Shown: in pieces, positions 9,342 to 20,010 of the stretch
Layout of the letters: every line of letters begins with the position of its first letter
Position numbering within the stretch: the stretch's first letter is position 1
From: Aeromonas veronii
GTDB lineage: Bacteria; Pseudomonadota; Gammaproteobacteria; Enterobacterales; Aeromonadaceae
Direction: 5' to 3'
Assembly: GCF_040215105.1 (NCBI RefSeq)
Contig: NZ_CP157875.1
Coordinates: forward strand, 1,479,501 to 1,543,500
Length of the DNA stretch: 64,000 nt
Notes under the pieces: generated by a model
Told to the model about the DNA's origin: nothing
The model's input: the letters and a program-made list of their open reading frames with translations, nothing else
The model's database searches: none
Translations under genes and position numbers: made by a program

Positions 9342-9813
9342 ACAAACTCCTTGAATGGTGACTCCCGACGGGAGAATGGCGGCAGTATGCCCCCGGAGTT
9401 TGTTGGCAAAAATGACGATGACATCAAATTACTTTTGATCTATTTGCAGCAATAGCCGAAATGTTGATGTAGTGGTAAGGTAGGAATGCCTACTCTGGGC
9501 GAAGTTAAGATGTCTGCCGCGCAGGCTCACTATCGGAGATTTTAATGACGGTTCAGGCTGTGGAGTTGACGAAGTTAACCAACTCAAAAAAATTCAAGAT
9601 GTTACTAGCTGGCACCTGACAACACAGATGAAAGCGCGTGAGCGATCTCCTGTGCAGGTATCTTGTGTTACAAAGCTCTGAACCATTTCTCGGTGATTAT
9701 CCAGCAATGCTTGAATATCATGTAGCAGTTAATTTGTATTGATATTGAAATAATCACATACATAATGGCACCAGTGAAGCTATAAATTTTCTAAATCATA
9801 AGTAGGGGTTCTT
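9342..9813. other. Long intergenic region at the edge of an AT-rich islet
   Basis: The first 130 bases resemble the neighbouring genome and probably hold the MFS promoter. From about 9480 the sequence becomes AT-rich. A 24-codon frame (9545-9619) with GGAG before its ATG encodes a short basic peptide that I do not recognise; it may be a leader, a gene remnant or chance. No tRNA, integrase or terminal repeat was seen. The last part (about 9720-9813) is very AT-rich and presumably holds the promoter of the nuclease-like gene. Confidence 0.5.
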
Positions 9814-10800
9814 ATGTTCATCATTGGGCAAGCTATCAACGATAAAAAGAAAGAGTTTATTGACCTGCTAAACAAAAATGAGAGTGAACAGGTATATCAG
9901 ACTTATCTTGAAGAGAACACAATGTTCATTCCAAGGGAGTTTGAGCAAAATCATGGTATTCATTTCAGTACGGTGTTTAGGAAGTTACCTTTATCGAGTG
10001 ATTATAAACCAGACTTTGTATATCTATCAAAAAGCTCTGATAACTGGAATGTAGTGTTGGTTGAAATCGAAAAACCATCTTCAAAATATTTTAAAGCAAA
10101 CTCTACTATATTTCATACGGACTTCAATGTTGCTTTGCAACAAATCAACACTTGGAGGGCATGGTTTGAAGATGAATCCAACAGAAATCATTTTAAAAAT
10201 AATACGCTGCAGGGCTTTATTGAGCCAGCTCACATGGGGCGGAATCCGTTCAATTTTAAATATGTTCTGGTGCATGGCCGTAGGGAGGAATACGAAAATA
10301 ATGTGCAAAGAACTGCACTCATAAGAGGTCAGCAGAGAAGTGATTTCTCAATAATCTCATTTGACAGTTTGGCTGAAAATATTGAAAGAAAATATAAGTT
10401 ATATATTGGGGTTAAGAAAAACAATCATTACGAATTAATATCAAAAGAATTTATTGATGAGGGCATTTTTGCATGGATGGATACAAGTGTGTTAGTTATT
10501 ACACAAGATATATACGATGATGCACTTTCAAAGTCGGAAACTTGGCATCATTTTAAGCCTACAAAAGATGGAATGATTAAAGTAATGGAGGCTGTTCTTC
10601 CAGTTATTAGACGAATTTGAGTGTGAAAAATAAAATAAGAAAACAGGCGCAAATTAGCTTGCGCTAGAACAATATTCTAAATACTCCATTTATTTTGGTA
10701 GTGGCTTTTTCAACTTTGCTAGCTTGCGGACATCTGAGTTTAGTGTTGACAGAGAGGATGTTATCTGGCGAAGAACAGCAATGGTAACGCACCAAACCAA
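9480..10800. other. AT-rich horizontally acquired islet
   Basis: Base composition drops sharply compared with both flanks, and the one gene inside uses many A/T-ending codons (AAA, ATT, TTA, AGA) that are rare in its neighbours. It separates the MFS gene from a dkgB-like gene. There are no mobility genes or visible attachment repeats. Acquisition by recombination between conserved flanks is inferred. Confidence 0.7.
9814..10620 (+). CDS. DUF4263/Shedu-like PD-(D/E)xK nuclease-family protein
   Basis: A 268-residue protein of very different codon use from its neighbours. A probable nuclease core is visible: D67 in DYKPDFVY, then E84-x-E86-K87 in VVLVEIEKPS, then the QQINTWRAW helix (Q109, Q110). 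This order (PD, ExxK-like, Q helix) is that of DUF4263, the domain of the Shedu anti-phage protein SduA. A later segment, RGQQRSDFSIISFDSL, also fits. The canonical ExK appears here as EIEK, so catalysis is not certain. Shedu is a single-gene defence system, so a lone gene in an AT-rich islet fits. A defence role is inferred; no partner gene is present. Confidence 0.7.
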   Translation: MFIIGQAINDKKKEFIDLLNKNESEQVYQTYLEENTMFIPREFEQNHGIHFSTVFRKLPLSSDYKPDFVYLSKSSDNWNVVLVEIEKPSSKYFKANSTIFHTDFNVALQQINTWRAWFEDESNRNHFKNNTLQGFIEPAHMGRNPFNFKYVLVHGRREEYENNVQRTALIRGQQRSDFSIISFDSLAENIERKYKLYIGVKKNNHYELISKEFIDEGIFAWMDTSVLVITQDIYDDALSKSETWHHFKPTKDGMIKVMEAVLPVIRRI

Positions 10801-10806
10801 AAAAAT

Positions 10807-10827
10807 CGGGAGGCATAGTGCCTCCCG
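10807..10827 (-). terminator. Terminator after dkgB-like gene
   Basis: A 9-bp perfect stem, CGGGAGGCA/TGCCTCCCG with a 3-base loop. On the minus strand it is followed by ATTTTTTT, about 40 bases past the aldo/keto reductase stop. Confidence 0.85.
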
Positions 10828-10866
10828 CTTCCACGTGATCATGATGCAGTTAAATGTTCTGATGGA

Positions 10867-11670
10867 TTAATCCCAATCTGGTGCAAAGTCCGGGTTGGCG
10901 CAGCGCTCGCCCCGATCCAGGGTCGCTATCTGTGCCATCTCCTCGGCGCTGAGCTGCACCTTGAGAGCGGCCAGGTTGGCGGCCTGATTCTCCCGCTTGG
11001 TGGAGCTCGGGATCACCGTCATGCCCTGGGCCAGCAGCCAGGCCAGGGACACCTGGGCCGGGGAGACGCCGTGGCGTTTGCCGATCTCCAGCAAGAGCGG
11101 CTCGCTCAGCACCTTGCCATAGGCGAGCGGCATATAGGCGGTGAGGGCGATGCCCTGCTCCTGGCAGAACGCCACCACCTTGCGGTTTTGCAGCAGGGGG
11201 TGAATTTCCACCTGCTGGTGCGCGATGGCGCCCGGCCCCAGGATGGTGATGGCCTCTTTAAGCTGAGCCACGGTGAAGTTGGAAACCCCTATCTCCCGGG
11301 TCAGCCCCTGGGCCCTGGCCTCGGCCAGCTGCTCCAGGTAGACGGCCATCGGCACCTCATCCTGGGGGGAGGGCCAGTGAATGAGCGCCAAATCCAGATA
11401 GTCGGTGCGCAGCTTCTCAAGGCTGGTTTTGAGGCTCGGGATCACCTTGCCCGGCCCGAACTCGCTGGTCCACACCTTGGTGGTCAGGTAGATCTCGTTG
11501 CGAGGCACGTTCGTGCTGGCCAGCACCTGGCCCACTTCGGATTCGTTGTCATAGATCTGGGCGGTGTCGATATGGCGATAGCCGAGCTCTAGGCCGGTGT
11601 TCAGAGTGGCGACCAAAGGCTCGCCCTTCAGGCGGAAGGTTCCCAAACCGATTGCAGGCATTTTCATCAT
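10867..11670 (-). CDS. dkgB: Aldo/keto reductase, 2,5-diketo-D-gluconate reductase B type
   Basis: A cytoplasmic NADPH-dependent reductase of 267 residues, the same length as E. coli DkgB. AKR landmarks are present: GYRHIDTAQIYDNE (catalytic D and Y), TTKVW (K), LIHWPSPQDE (H), GVSNF, and VIPSSTKREN at the cofactor site. The E. coli protein starts similarly (IPAFGLGTFRLK against MPAIGLGTFRLK here). An earlier ATG at 11682 exists, but GAGGAA sits just before 11670, which gives the family length. The enzyme family reduces diketogluconate, methylglyoxal and other aldehydes; the physiological substrate is uncertain. Confidence 0.9.
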   Translation of the reverse strand: MMKMPAIGLGTFRLKGEPLVATLNTGLELGYRHIDTAQIYDNESEVGQVLASTNVPRNEIYLTTKVWTSEFGPGKVIPSLKTSLEKLRTDYLDLALIHWPSPQDEVPMAVYLEQLAEARAQGLTREIGVSNFTVAQLKEAITILGPGAIAHQQVEIHPLLQNRKVVAFCQEQGIALTAYMPLAYGKVLSEPLLLEIGKRHGVSPAQVSLAWLLAQGMTVIPSSTKRENQAANLAALKVQLSAEEMAQIATLDRGERCANPDFAPDWD

Positions 11671-11780
11671 CAATTTCCTCATGTTCTCTATTTTTACGCT
11701 CTTGTGTATCGGGTTTGCCCATCACTGGGGTCGCCATCGTCGGCTGACCCTCTTGATGGGCAGCAAAAGGGTGCAGGCGG

Positions 11781-12071
11781 TCAGGCCAAGTGATAGCGGT
11801 GAACCTGGCTTCTGGCAAACCAGCCTCGGGTCTGGGCCACGAAGGCGAGAAAATGGGGCGTCTGCTGGTGGGCGATGAGCGCTTCTTCGCTCGTCCATTC
11901 CTCGTGCAGCATCCAGCGGTGGGGGGCATCCAGGCTCTGATGCAACTGGTAGCGAAGGCACCCCGGCTCTTGCAGACTGGCCGCGATGAGCGGGGCCAGG
12001 GCGGATGGCAGCTCGGCGCCAAACTCGGGTCTGGCCTCCAGCTCGGCAATCACTGTGATGGGGACGGGCAT
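11781..12071 (-). CDS. Antibiotic biosynthesis monooxygenase (ABM/YgiN-like) domain protein
   Basis: A 96-residue ferredoxin-like single-domain protein. The pattern ITVIAELEARPEF, then EPGCLRYQLHQS, then WMLHEEWTSEEALIAHQQTPHF is the standard ABM layout seen in putative quinol monooxygenases such as YgiN. GAGGAG precedes the ATG. Such proteins act as dimers in the cytoplasm on quinones or related compounds; the substrate here is unknown. The gene follows a VOC-family gene on the same strand, separated by about 150 bases. Confidence 0.85.
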   Translation of the reverse strand: MPVPITVIAELEARPEFGAELPSALAPLIAASLQEPGCLRYQLHQSLDAPHRWMLHEEWTSEEALIAHQQTPHFLAFVAQTRGWFARSQVHRYHLA

Positions 12072-12228
12072 CTGACTCTCCTCGGGACAACGAGGGTCAG
12101 TATGCCTGCGGCGGCGGGTGTGAAAGAGGGGGCAGGTCGCAAAACACTATTGAGCGCAGCGCAGCAATCGCGGGTTGGCGGCATGGACTGCCAACCCTTC
12201 AATGGGAACAGGGCACTGCCGCGCCAAC

Positions 12229-12594
12229 TCAGGCTTGGGCCGACTCGGACCAGACCGCAAACTCATTGCCGCTCGGTTCGACGAAATGGAAACGGCGACC
12301 GCCGGGGAAGTCGAACAGGGGGCGGTTGATGATGCCGCCCCACTGGCTCACCTTGGCCTGGGTCGTGGCAATATCGGCGCTGTAGAAGATCAGCAGGGCG
12401 CCTCCCTGGTGGCTGTGGCTGCACAGATCCGCCCGGTAGAAGCCGCCATCCAGCCCTTCTCCCGCAAAGGCGCAGTAGTCGGGGCCGTAATCGACGAACT
12501 GCCAGCCAAAGGCTCCCTCGAAGAAGGCTTTGGTGGCGGCGAGATCCCTGGCGGCAAACTCCACATAGTTCAGTTTTTCATGGGACTGGGTCAT
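12229..12594 (-). CDS. VOC-family (glyoxalase-fold) protein
   Basis: A 121-residue protein of the vicinal oxygen chelate fold with two beta-alpha repeats. It starts KLNYVEFAARDLAATKAFFE, has FGWQFVDYGPDYCAF in the first repeat, and ends FHFVEPSGNEFAVWSE in the second. AAGGAG precedes the ATG. Members range from glyoxalases to resistance proteins and dioxygenases. The metal ligands and therefore the reaction cannot be fixed by eye. It is probably cytoplasmic. Confidence 0.85.
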   Translation of the reverse strand: MTQSHEKLNYVEFAARDLAATKAFFEGAFGWQFVDYGPDYCAFAGEGLDGGFYRADLCSHSHQGGALLIFYSADIATTQAKVSQWGGIINRPLFDFPGGRRFHFVEPSGNEFAVWSESAQA

Positions 12595-12635
12595 GCACGG
12601 CTCCTTGCTAGATGGATGTTGCCTGAGTGGTTGCC

Positions 12636-13022
12636 CTATCTGGGCTGCCAGCGCTGCTGGGTCCGTGGGGTGGAGCCGGGTAGTGCCTTCCAGGGAGTCA
12701 GCTTGAGTTGCTTACGGCGCACCCAGAAGACGATGGCCATCAGCAGCCCGACACCGATGGCAAAAAAACTGGTCTGGCGCAGGGCATACCCCAGGCTCAC
12801 CTCATGCTCCCAGCCGAAGAACCACATCAGCAGACCCCAGATGATGCCTGTCGGCAGCCCCATGGTGAGCAGGTTGACCATAAAGTGCTCATAGTAGGGC
12901 GGTCTGATATTGATCCCCGCCTTGCGCAACAGCCAGATGAGTGGCGGGTTGTAGTTGAGTTCCTTAATGCCCTTGCTGGCCAGCTCTTTGTGGGCGGCGA
13001 ACAGGCGGTGTTCAAATGACAT
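12636..13022 (-). CDS. Small membrane protein, DUF6404-like
   Basis: A 128-residue protein with an N-terminal amphipathic region (SFEHRLFAAHKELASKGIKEL) followed by two membrane helices (about residues 50-70 and 82-103) and a basic tail. The layout resembles small proteins annotated as DUF6404, from memory only. An ATG five codons upstream is possible, but AGGGA before 13022 favours this start. No function is known. The gene is flanked by unrelated small enzymes and is probably transcribed alone. Confidence 0.6.
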   Translation of the reverse strand: MSFEHRLFAAHKELASKGIKELNYNPPLIWLLRKAGINIRPPYYEHFMVNLLTMGLPTGIIWGLLMWFFGWEHEVSLGYALRQTSFFAIGVGLLMAIVFWVRRKQLKLTPWKALPGSTPRTQQRWQPR

Positions 13023-13247
13023 CTGCTTCCCTTTCATAACAGCAAAGCGGAGCTGGCGACAAGACGCCGGCTCCGAATATCCCTATGTAGGCGTCGATTG
13101 TAACCTTGTTGTGGGCTGGAGAGTTAGCGCCAGATCCCATCCTGGGGGTGAGGGATTGACAGAGCCTGAGGGAGGGGCGGTGGTGCAAAGGGGGGCACGC
13201 CAAGGCTCGATGGCCCCGGCGTGCGGATGACAGGGCTCAGCACCTGC

Positions 13248-13595
13248 TCACAGGGCCCGGCCATCGTAGTGCTGCACCGGCAGGGCGTCGGGATCCACTC
13301 CCTCCAGGCAGCGGACATTAACGGCGACGATGTGATTGCCCTTGGGATCCACGCCGTCGCAATAGGGGTGGATGCCGCACACCGGGCAGAATCGGTGTTT
13401 GACCACGTGCTTGTGGAAGGTGTAGGTGCTAGCCGCCTCGTCCGGGGTCAACAACGTCAGCTTGGCGCGAGGCAGCATCCACAGCAGGGATCCCTTGCGC
13501 TGACAGATTGAGCAGTTGCAGGCCATGGCCTGGGTCAGCTCCCCCTCCACTTCGAATGCCACCTTGCCGCAGTGGCAGCTTCCCTTGTACTTCAT
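13248..13595 (-). CDS. GFA-family (glutathione-dependent formaldehyde-activating-like) zinc protein
   Basis: A 115-residue protein with the GFA zinc-binding cysteine pattern: GSCHCGKVAFEVEG at the N-terminus, CNCSICQRKG near residue 28, and FCPVCGIHPYC near residue 70. The family is related to Gfa, which speeds S-hydroxymethylglutathione formation, but most members have no proven activity. AAGGAG precedes the ATG. It is cytoplasmic. It is divergent from the LysR gene that follows, with a gap of 245 bases, so that regulator is a possible controller. Confidence 0.88.
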   Translation of the reverse strand: MKYKGSCHCGKVAFEVEGELTQAMACNCSICQRKGSLLWMLPRAKLTLLTPDEAASTYTFHKHVVKHRFCPVCGIHPYCDGVDPKGNHIVAVNVRCLEGVDPDALPVQHYDGRAL

Positions 13596-13840
13596 GACTG
13601 ACTCCTTGGTTGATGGAGCGCCGAGCCGGCGTCTGCGTGATCCAGGGCATGCCTGTTACGGGGCGATAAGCGACCCGCCTCAGTATAGTCAGGCCCCATT
13701 GCGGGGGCCGGGAGCGACAAGGGGCCTGTCTGCAGGGAAGGGTTGCGGCGCCAGTAAAGGGGCTGAGCGCCCTCATCCGTCTTGCCAACTAACCGGTATT
13801 ACGCCTATAAAGACCCATCTTTCTTGCCGGGATAACAACA

Positions 13841-14743
13841 ATGAAGACCCATTCCGATGAACTGACCCTGTTCGTGGCCGTGGTGGAGGCGGGCAGCTTT
13901 CGCCAGGCGGCGGAGAACCTGGGGATGGACAATTCCGTGGTGAGCCGCGGCATCAAGCGCCTCGAAGAGAAGCTCGCCACCGTCCTGCTCAATCGCACCA
14001 CGAGGCGGGTCAGCCTGACGGAGGAGGGGAGCTGGTTCTATCAGCGGGCGGTGCGGATCCTGACCGAAATGAGCGAGGCGGAGGGGCATCTGCTGATGCG
14101 CCGGGAGCAGCCGGAAGGGGTGCTGCGGGTCGATGCCGCCACCCCCTTCATCCTGCACCGGCTGGTGCCCCTCATCGGCGAGTTCCGTCGCCGCTACCCC
14201 GGCATCGAGCTGCAACTGCACAGCTCCGAGGGTTTCATCAACCTGATGGAGCGGCGGGTGGACATGGCCATCCGCATCGGCGAGCTGACGGACTCCTCCC
14301 TGCGGGCCTTGCCGCTCGGTCGCTCCCGGCTGCGGTTGCTGGCGTCCCCGGCCTATCTGGCTGCGCGGGGCACGCCGCGCCAGCCGGCGGATCTGCTGGC
14401 TGGCCACGAGCTGCTCGGCTTTTTGCACCCCGATCACCTCAACCACTGGCCGCTGCTGAGCAGCGAACAAGGGGACAGATTCGCCATCACCCCGACGCTT
14501 AGGGCCAGCAGCGGCGAGACCTTGCGTCAGCTGGCGCTGGCGGATCAGGGGATCGTCTGCCTGTCGGATTTCATGACTGGGCCGGACAGGGCGAGCGGCG
14601 CCCTGGTGGAGGTGCTGGCTCGCAGCAACAGCGGCGCGTCCCGCCCCATCCATGCGGTGTTTTACTCCGATGCCCAGCGGGATATCCGGCTGCGGGTCTG
14701 GCTCGACTTCCTGAAGGAGCGACTCGGCGCCAATGAGCTGTGA
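13841..14743 (+). CDS. LysR-family transcriptional regulator
   Basis: A full-length 300-residue LysR protein. The N-terminal winged helix is clear (DELTLFVAVVEAGSFRQAAENLGM, then SRGIKRLEEKLATVLLNRTTRRVSLTEEG), and the effector domain begins near residue 90. It resembles the large DsdC/AaeR/CrgA-like subgroup that includes many quinone and aldehyde-responsive regulators. It is divergent from the GFA gene and probably controls that gene or itself. The ribosome binding site (GGGATAA) is weak. A terminator hairpin follows the stop. Confidence 0.9.
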   Translation: MKTHSDELTLFVAVVEAGSFRQAAENLGMDNSVVSRGIKRLEEKLATVLLNRTTRRVSLTEEGSWFYQRAVRILTEMSEAEGHLLMRREQPEGVLRVDAATPFILHRLVPLIGEFRRRYPGIELQLHSSEGFINLMERRVDMAIRIGELTDSSLRALPLGRSRLRLLASPAYLAARGTPRQPADLLAGHELLGFLHPDHLNHWPLLSSEQGDRFAITPTLRASSGETLRQLALADQGIVCLSDFMTGPDRASGALVEVLARSNSGASRPIHAVFYSDAQRDIRLRVWLDFLKERLGANEL

Positions 14744-14800
14744 TGGGCCGGTTTTGACAGCGTATTTGTGCTGTTTTTATGGCTTTAAAAGCATAAACAA

Positions 14801-14829
14801 GAGGCCGACATCGCTGTCGGCCTCTTTTT
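14801..14829. terminator. Bidirectional terminator between LysR gene and glpK
   Basis: A 10-bp perfect stem, GAGGCCGACA/TGTCGGCCTC with TCGC loop, followed by TTTTT on the plus strand. It sits between converging genes. Confidence 0.9.
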
Positions 14830-14856
14830 CATCTCACGAAAGGACAGGTCGCCCTA

Positions 14857-16413
<1,557 letters not shown>

Positions 16414-17265
16414 TTACGCGGCGGCCTCTTCTTTATTGGACAGCTTGGCGGCCTCTTCGGCGGCGGCAACACGGTTGCCCGGCACGCAGGGAGCCAGCAC
16501 TTTCACATAGAGGGCGGTACCAATCTGGGCGCCGACGATGGGGCCGAGGATGGGGACCCAGAAGTAGGGGTTGTCACGACCACCGGTCAGGGCCACGTCA
16601 CCCCAGCCGGCGAAGAAGGCGAACAGCTTGGGACCAAAATCACGGGCCGGGTTCATGGCAAAGCCGGTCAGGGGGCCGAGGGAGGCGCCGATCACCGCGA
16701 TCAGGATACCGATCAGCAGGGCGGCGGCGAAGCCCTTGGGGGCACCGTTGTTGTTGTCACCGAGCGCCATGATGCCCAGCATCAGCACGGCGGTGATCAC
16801 CAGTTCCACCGCAAAGGCCTGCATGTTGGAGAGCAGGGCATTGGGGTAGGTGGAGAAGATGCCGGCGGTGCCGAGGCTCTCGACGCTGCCACGCACCACG
16901 TTGTGGGTCAGTTCCCACTGGGTGAAAAGGTTATCATACAGGAAGTAGACCAGGGCGGCGGAGGCGAAGGCACCCGCTATCTGGGCGATGATGAAGGGCA
17001 CCACCTTGCGCTTGTCAAAACCGGCGAAGGTCATCAGTGCCAGGGTCACGGCCGGGTTCAGGTGGGCACCTGAAATGCCGCCGGTGACATAGATGGCGAT
17101 GGCAACGCCCAGGCCCCAGGTAATGGAGATTTCCCATTGCCCGAAGTTGGCGCCAGCCAGCACCATGGCAGCCACACAACCGACGCCGAAGAAGATCAGC
17201 AGGCCGGTTCCGATAAACTCGGCGATGCACTCGCCAAGCAGGGTATTGGGTCTTTGTATGCTCAT
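16414..17265 (-). CDS. glpF: Glycerol uptake facilitator (aquaglyceroporin)
   Basis: A 283-residue inner-membrane channel of the MIP family. Both NPA boxes are present: SGAHLNPAVTLAL in the first half and FAMNPARDFGPK in the second. It has six membrane segments plus two half-helices. The D after the second NPAR is the feature that separates glycerol facilitators from water channels. An ATG three codons upstream is too close to AAGGA, so 17265 is preferred. The gene is first in glpFK and divergent from glpT across a 490-base control region. Confidence 0.96.
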   Translation of the reverse strand: MSIQRPNTLLGECIAEFIGTGLLIFFGVGCVAAMVLAGANFGQWEISITWGLGVAIAIYVTGGISGAHLNPAVTLALMTFAGFDKRKVVPFIIAQIAGAFASAALVYFLYDNLFTQWELTHNVVRGSVESLGTAGIFSTYPNALLSNMQAFAVELVITAVLMLGIMALGDNNNGAPKGFAAALLIGILIAVIGASLGPLTGFAMNPARDFGPKLFAFFAGWGDVALTGGRDNPYFWVPILGPIVGAQIGTALYVKVLAPCVPGNRVAAAEEAAKLSNKEEAAA

Positions 17266-17274
17266 ACCTTTCAT

Positions 17275-17753
17275 TCCTTATATCCACCCAGAGTAGGTTT
17301 GATGTTCCGTTTCGTTATCTTTTCGTCCTAGTTATTGCGCCCGAAAACGTTTCTTCTTGTTGTTTGAGTTGACGCAAACGTTATGCTCGTTTGCGCTCGT
17401 TCTTGGACGAGTGAGAAAATAACTCTTCTGCGCCGATTCACCATCCCCTCGCCATCGGAAATGTGGGCAAGATCCCACTCATTGCTAATAAAATGTGACT
17501 AATAACCGCTAACTTCGATTGGTTTACCACTTAATGGGTACTGTGAAACCTTGTTTCATAAGGCCTTTTGGTTAATGAGCAAACACTCATTCGATGGTTT
17601 ATTTTGTAATAAAACTGCAATAATTGAGTCTTCATCACAGATTAAATGTTCACAAGTGAGCACAATTGGCTCGCTTGCGAATGAGGTCTTCCTTGGTCGC
17701 AGCTGTACTCGGGGCACTCTCAACGGCCCATAACAACAATAAGGAAGCAGAAC
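17275..17753. promoter_or_regulatory. Divergent glpFK / glpT control region with GlpR-like sites
   Basis: About 480 bases without a gene. Two stretches resemble the GlpR operator (A-T-G-T/C-T-C-G followed by AT-rich and CG): 17301-17319 (ATGTTCCGTTTCGTTAT) and 17382-17400 (TATGCTCGTTTGCGCTCG), both on the glpF side. Nearer glpT the DNA is AT-rich, with a TGTGAAACCTTGTTTCA stretch near 17541 that is a poor CRP-like match. No small gene is evident. Operator calls are by eye. Confidence 0.5.
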
Positions 17754-19109
17754 ATGCTTAGTCTCTTCAGGCCCGCACCCCATATCGAGCGGTTGCCGGC
17801 CGACAAGGTCGATCCCTTCTACAAGCGCATGCGCTGGCAGGTGTTCTTCGGGATCTTCTTCGGTTATGCCGGTTATTACCTGGTGCGCAAGAACTTCAGC
17901 CTGGCCATGCCCTATCTCATCGAGCAAGGCTTTTCCCGCGGTGATCTGGGTCTGGCCCTGTCCGGGGTCTCCATCGCCTATGGTCTGTCGAAATTCCTGA
18001 TGGGGAACGTGTCGGACCGCTCCAATGCCCGTTACTTCCTCTCCGCCGGCCTGCTGCTCTCGGCCGGCATCATGTTCATGATGGGGACGATGCACTGGGC
18101 CACCTCCAGCATCGCCATCATGTTCGTGCTGCTGTTCCTGAACGGCTGGGTGCAAGGGATGGGCTGGCCTCCCTGCGGCCGCACCATGGTGCACTGGTGG
18201 TCACAGAAAGAGCGGGGCGAGATCGTCTCGGTCTGGAACGTGGCCCACAACGTGGGCGGCGGCATGATAGGCCCGCTGTTCATCCTCGGCATGGGCTGGT
18301 TCAACGACTGGCGCAGCGCCTTCTATGTACCGGCGGCGGCGGCGGCAGCCATCGCGGTGATCGCCTTCTTCGTGATGCGCGACACCCCGCAGTCGGTCGG
18401 TCTGCCTCCCATTGAGGAGTACAAGAACGACTACCCGCAGGACTACAACGAGAGCCACGAGCAGGAGTTCTCCGCCAAGGAGATCTTCATGAAGTACGTG
18501 CTGCACAACAAGCTGCTGTGGTACATCGCCATCGCCAACGCCTTCGTTTACCTCATCCGCTACGGCGTGCTGGACTGGGCACCGACCTACCTCAAAGAGG
18601 CGAAAGACTTCAGCGTGGATCACTCCTCCTGGGCCTACTTCCTCTATGAGTGGGCGGGCATCCCGGGCACCCTGCTGTGCGGCTGGATCTCCGACAAGAT
18701 GTTCAAGGGCCGCCGCGCGCCGGCCGGCATCCTGTTCATGGTCCTGGTGACCGTCGCCGTGCTGGTCTACTGGCTGAACCCGGCGGGCAACCCGAGCGTG
18801 GACATGATGGCCCTGGTCGCCATCGGCTTCCTCATCTATGGCCCCGTCATGCTGATCGGCCTCTACGCCCTGGAGCTGGCACCGAAGAAGGCTGCCGGTA
18901 CCGCCGCCGGTTTCACCGGGCTGTTCGGTTACCTGGGGGGCGCCGTGGCCGCCAACGCCATGCTGGGCTACACCGTCGACCACTTCGGCTGGGATGGTGG
19001 CTTCATGGTGCTGGTGGTCTCCTGCGTGCTCTCCATCGTGCTGCTGGCCATGACCCTCAAGCACGAGAACCAGTCTCTGGCACACAAGGCTAGCGTCAAC
19101 AAGGCATAA
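17754..19109 (+). CDS. glpT: Glycerol-3-phosphate:phosphate antiporter
   Basis: A 451-residue MFS protein of the organophosphate:Pi antiporter family, with twelve membrane segments. It begins [12 protein letters not shown] and contains the [25 protein letters not shown] segment that carries the substrate-binding arginine of GlpT (R45 in E. coli). It imports glycerol-3-phosphate made by periplasmic GlpQ. AAGGAAGC precedes the ATG. In E. coli glpT is followed directly by glpQ; here glpR and glpD lie between them. Confidence 0.96.
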   Translation: MLSLFRPAPHIERLPADKVDPFYKRMRWQVFFGIFFGYAGYYLVRKNFSLAMPYLIEQGFSRGDLGLALSGVSIAYGLSKFLMGNVSDRSNARYFLSAGLLLSAGIMFMMGTMHWATSSIAIMFVLLFLNGWVQGMGWPPCGRTMVHWWSQKERGEIVSVWNVAHNVGGGMIGPLFILGMGWFNDWRSAFYVPAAAAAAIAVIAFFVMRDTPQSVGLPPIEEYKNDYPQDYNESHEQEFSAKEIFMKYVLHNKLLWYIAIANAFVYLIRYGVLDWAPTYLKEAKDFSVDHSSWAYFLYEWAGIPGTLLCGWISDKMFKGRRAPAGILFMVLVTVAVLVYWLNPAGNPSVDMMALVAIGFLIYGPVMLIGLYALELAPKKAAGTAAGFTGLFGYLGGAVAANAMLGYTVDHFGWDGGFMVLVVSCVLSIVLLAMTLKHENQSLAHKASVNKA

Positions 19110-19160
19110 AACGTGATCCTGCCCTTATCGATCCGAAAAGGGATAGGGTACACTGCCAAA

Positions 19161-19186
19161 GGCCCCGCACTGCCGGGGCCTTTTTT
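19161..19186 (+). terminator. Terminator after glpT
   Basis: GGCCCCG/CGGGGCC stem followed by TTTTTT, 50 bases past the glpT stop and just before glpR. glpR is therefore probably transcribed from its own promoter or by readthrough. Confidence 0.85.
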
Positions 19187-19209
19187 CGTCTCATCTGCGG
19201 AGTGCAAGC

Positions 19210-19968
19210 GTGAAGCAAACCCAACGACATCTGGAGATCCTGGACGTCCTGACCCGGCAGGGCTTCGTCTCGACCGACGATCTGGTGACCCATTTTGACG
19301 TCAGCCCCCAGACCATTCGTCGGGATTTGAACGATCTGGCGGAGCAGAACAAGATCCGGCGTCATCACGGCGGAGCCTCCCTGCATTCGAGCACGGTCAA
19401 CACCGCCTACAGCGCCCGTAAAGTGATGCAGCTCAAGGAGAAGGAGCGTATCGCCCGCGAAGTGGCCGCCAATATCCCGGACGGTTCGTCGCTGTTCATC
19501 GACATCGGCACCACCACGGAAGCCATCGCCCGCGCCCTGCTCGATCACCGGGAGCTGCGCATCGTCACCAACAACCTGAACGTCGCCAGCATTCTCACCG
19601 CCAAGGATGACTTCACCGTCATCATCGCCGGGGGCGAGATCCGCAACCGGGACGGCGGTATCGTGGGGGAGGCGACCCGGGACTTCATCGGCCAGTTCCG
19701 CATGGACTACGGCGTCATCGGCATCTCCGGCATCGACAACGACGGCTCACTGCTCGATTTCGACTATCACGAGGTGAAGATCGCCCAGGCCATCATCGCC
19801 CACTCCCGCCAGGTGTTCCTGGCCGCGGATCACACCAAGTTTGGCCGCAACGCCATGGTCAACCTCGGCAACCTCAGCCAGATCCATGCCCTGTTCACCG
19901 ACGAAGAGCCGCCGGAGCGGCTGATGCGGCTGATGACTCAGCACCAGATCCCCTGCCACATCTGCTGA
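19210..19968 (+). CDS. glpR: Glycerol-3-phosphate regulon repressor, DeoR family
   Basis: A 252-residue DeoR-family repressor. The N-terminal helix-turn-helix is KQTQRHLEILDVLTRQGFVSTDDL...VSPQTIRRDLNDLAEQ, and the C-terminal sugar-phosphate isomerase-like sensor domain has LFIDIGTTTEAIA and YGVIGISGID. E. coli GlpR has the same length (252). It binds glycerol-3-phosphate and releases operators of the glp genes around it. Translation starts at GTG, with GGAG nearby. It lies between glpT and glpD, and predicted operators lie at both ends of the cluster. Confidence 0.95.
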   Translation: MKQTQRHLEILDVLTRQGFVSTDDLVTHFDVSPQTIRRDLNDLAEQNKIRRHHGGASLHSSTVNTAYSARKVMQLKEKERIAREVAANIPDGSSLFIDIGTTTEAIARALLDHRELRIVTNNLNVASILTAKDDFTVIIAGGEIRNRDGGIVGEATRDFIGQFRMDYGVIGISGIDNDGSLLDFDYHEVKIAQAIIAHSRQVFLAADHTKFGRNAMVNLGNLSQIHALFTDEEPPERLMRLMTQHQIPCHIC

Positions 19969-19992
19969 GCCTTCTTCACCCGCACTAGCACA

Positions 19993-20010
19993 GGCCGCCC
20001 CCGGGCGGCC
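19993..20010 (+). terminator. Terminator after glpR
   Basis: GGCCGCC/GGCGGCC stem with CCCG loop, followed by GTTTTG, 24 bases past the glpR stop. Confidence 0.7.

Noticed and set aside
9342..10866. Insertion sequence or integron around the Shedu-like gene
   Set aside because: No transposase, integrase, terminal inverted repeats or target duplication were visible.
17532..17560. CRP site upstream of glpT
   Set aside because: TGTGAAACCTTGTTTCA fits only half of the consensus, so it is not listed as a firm site.
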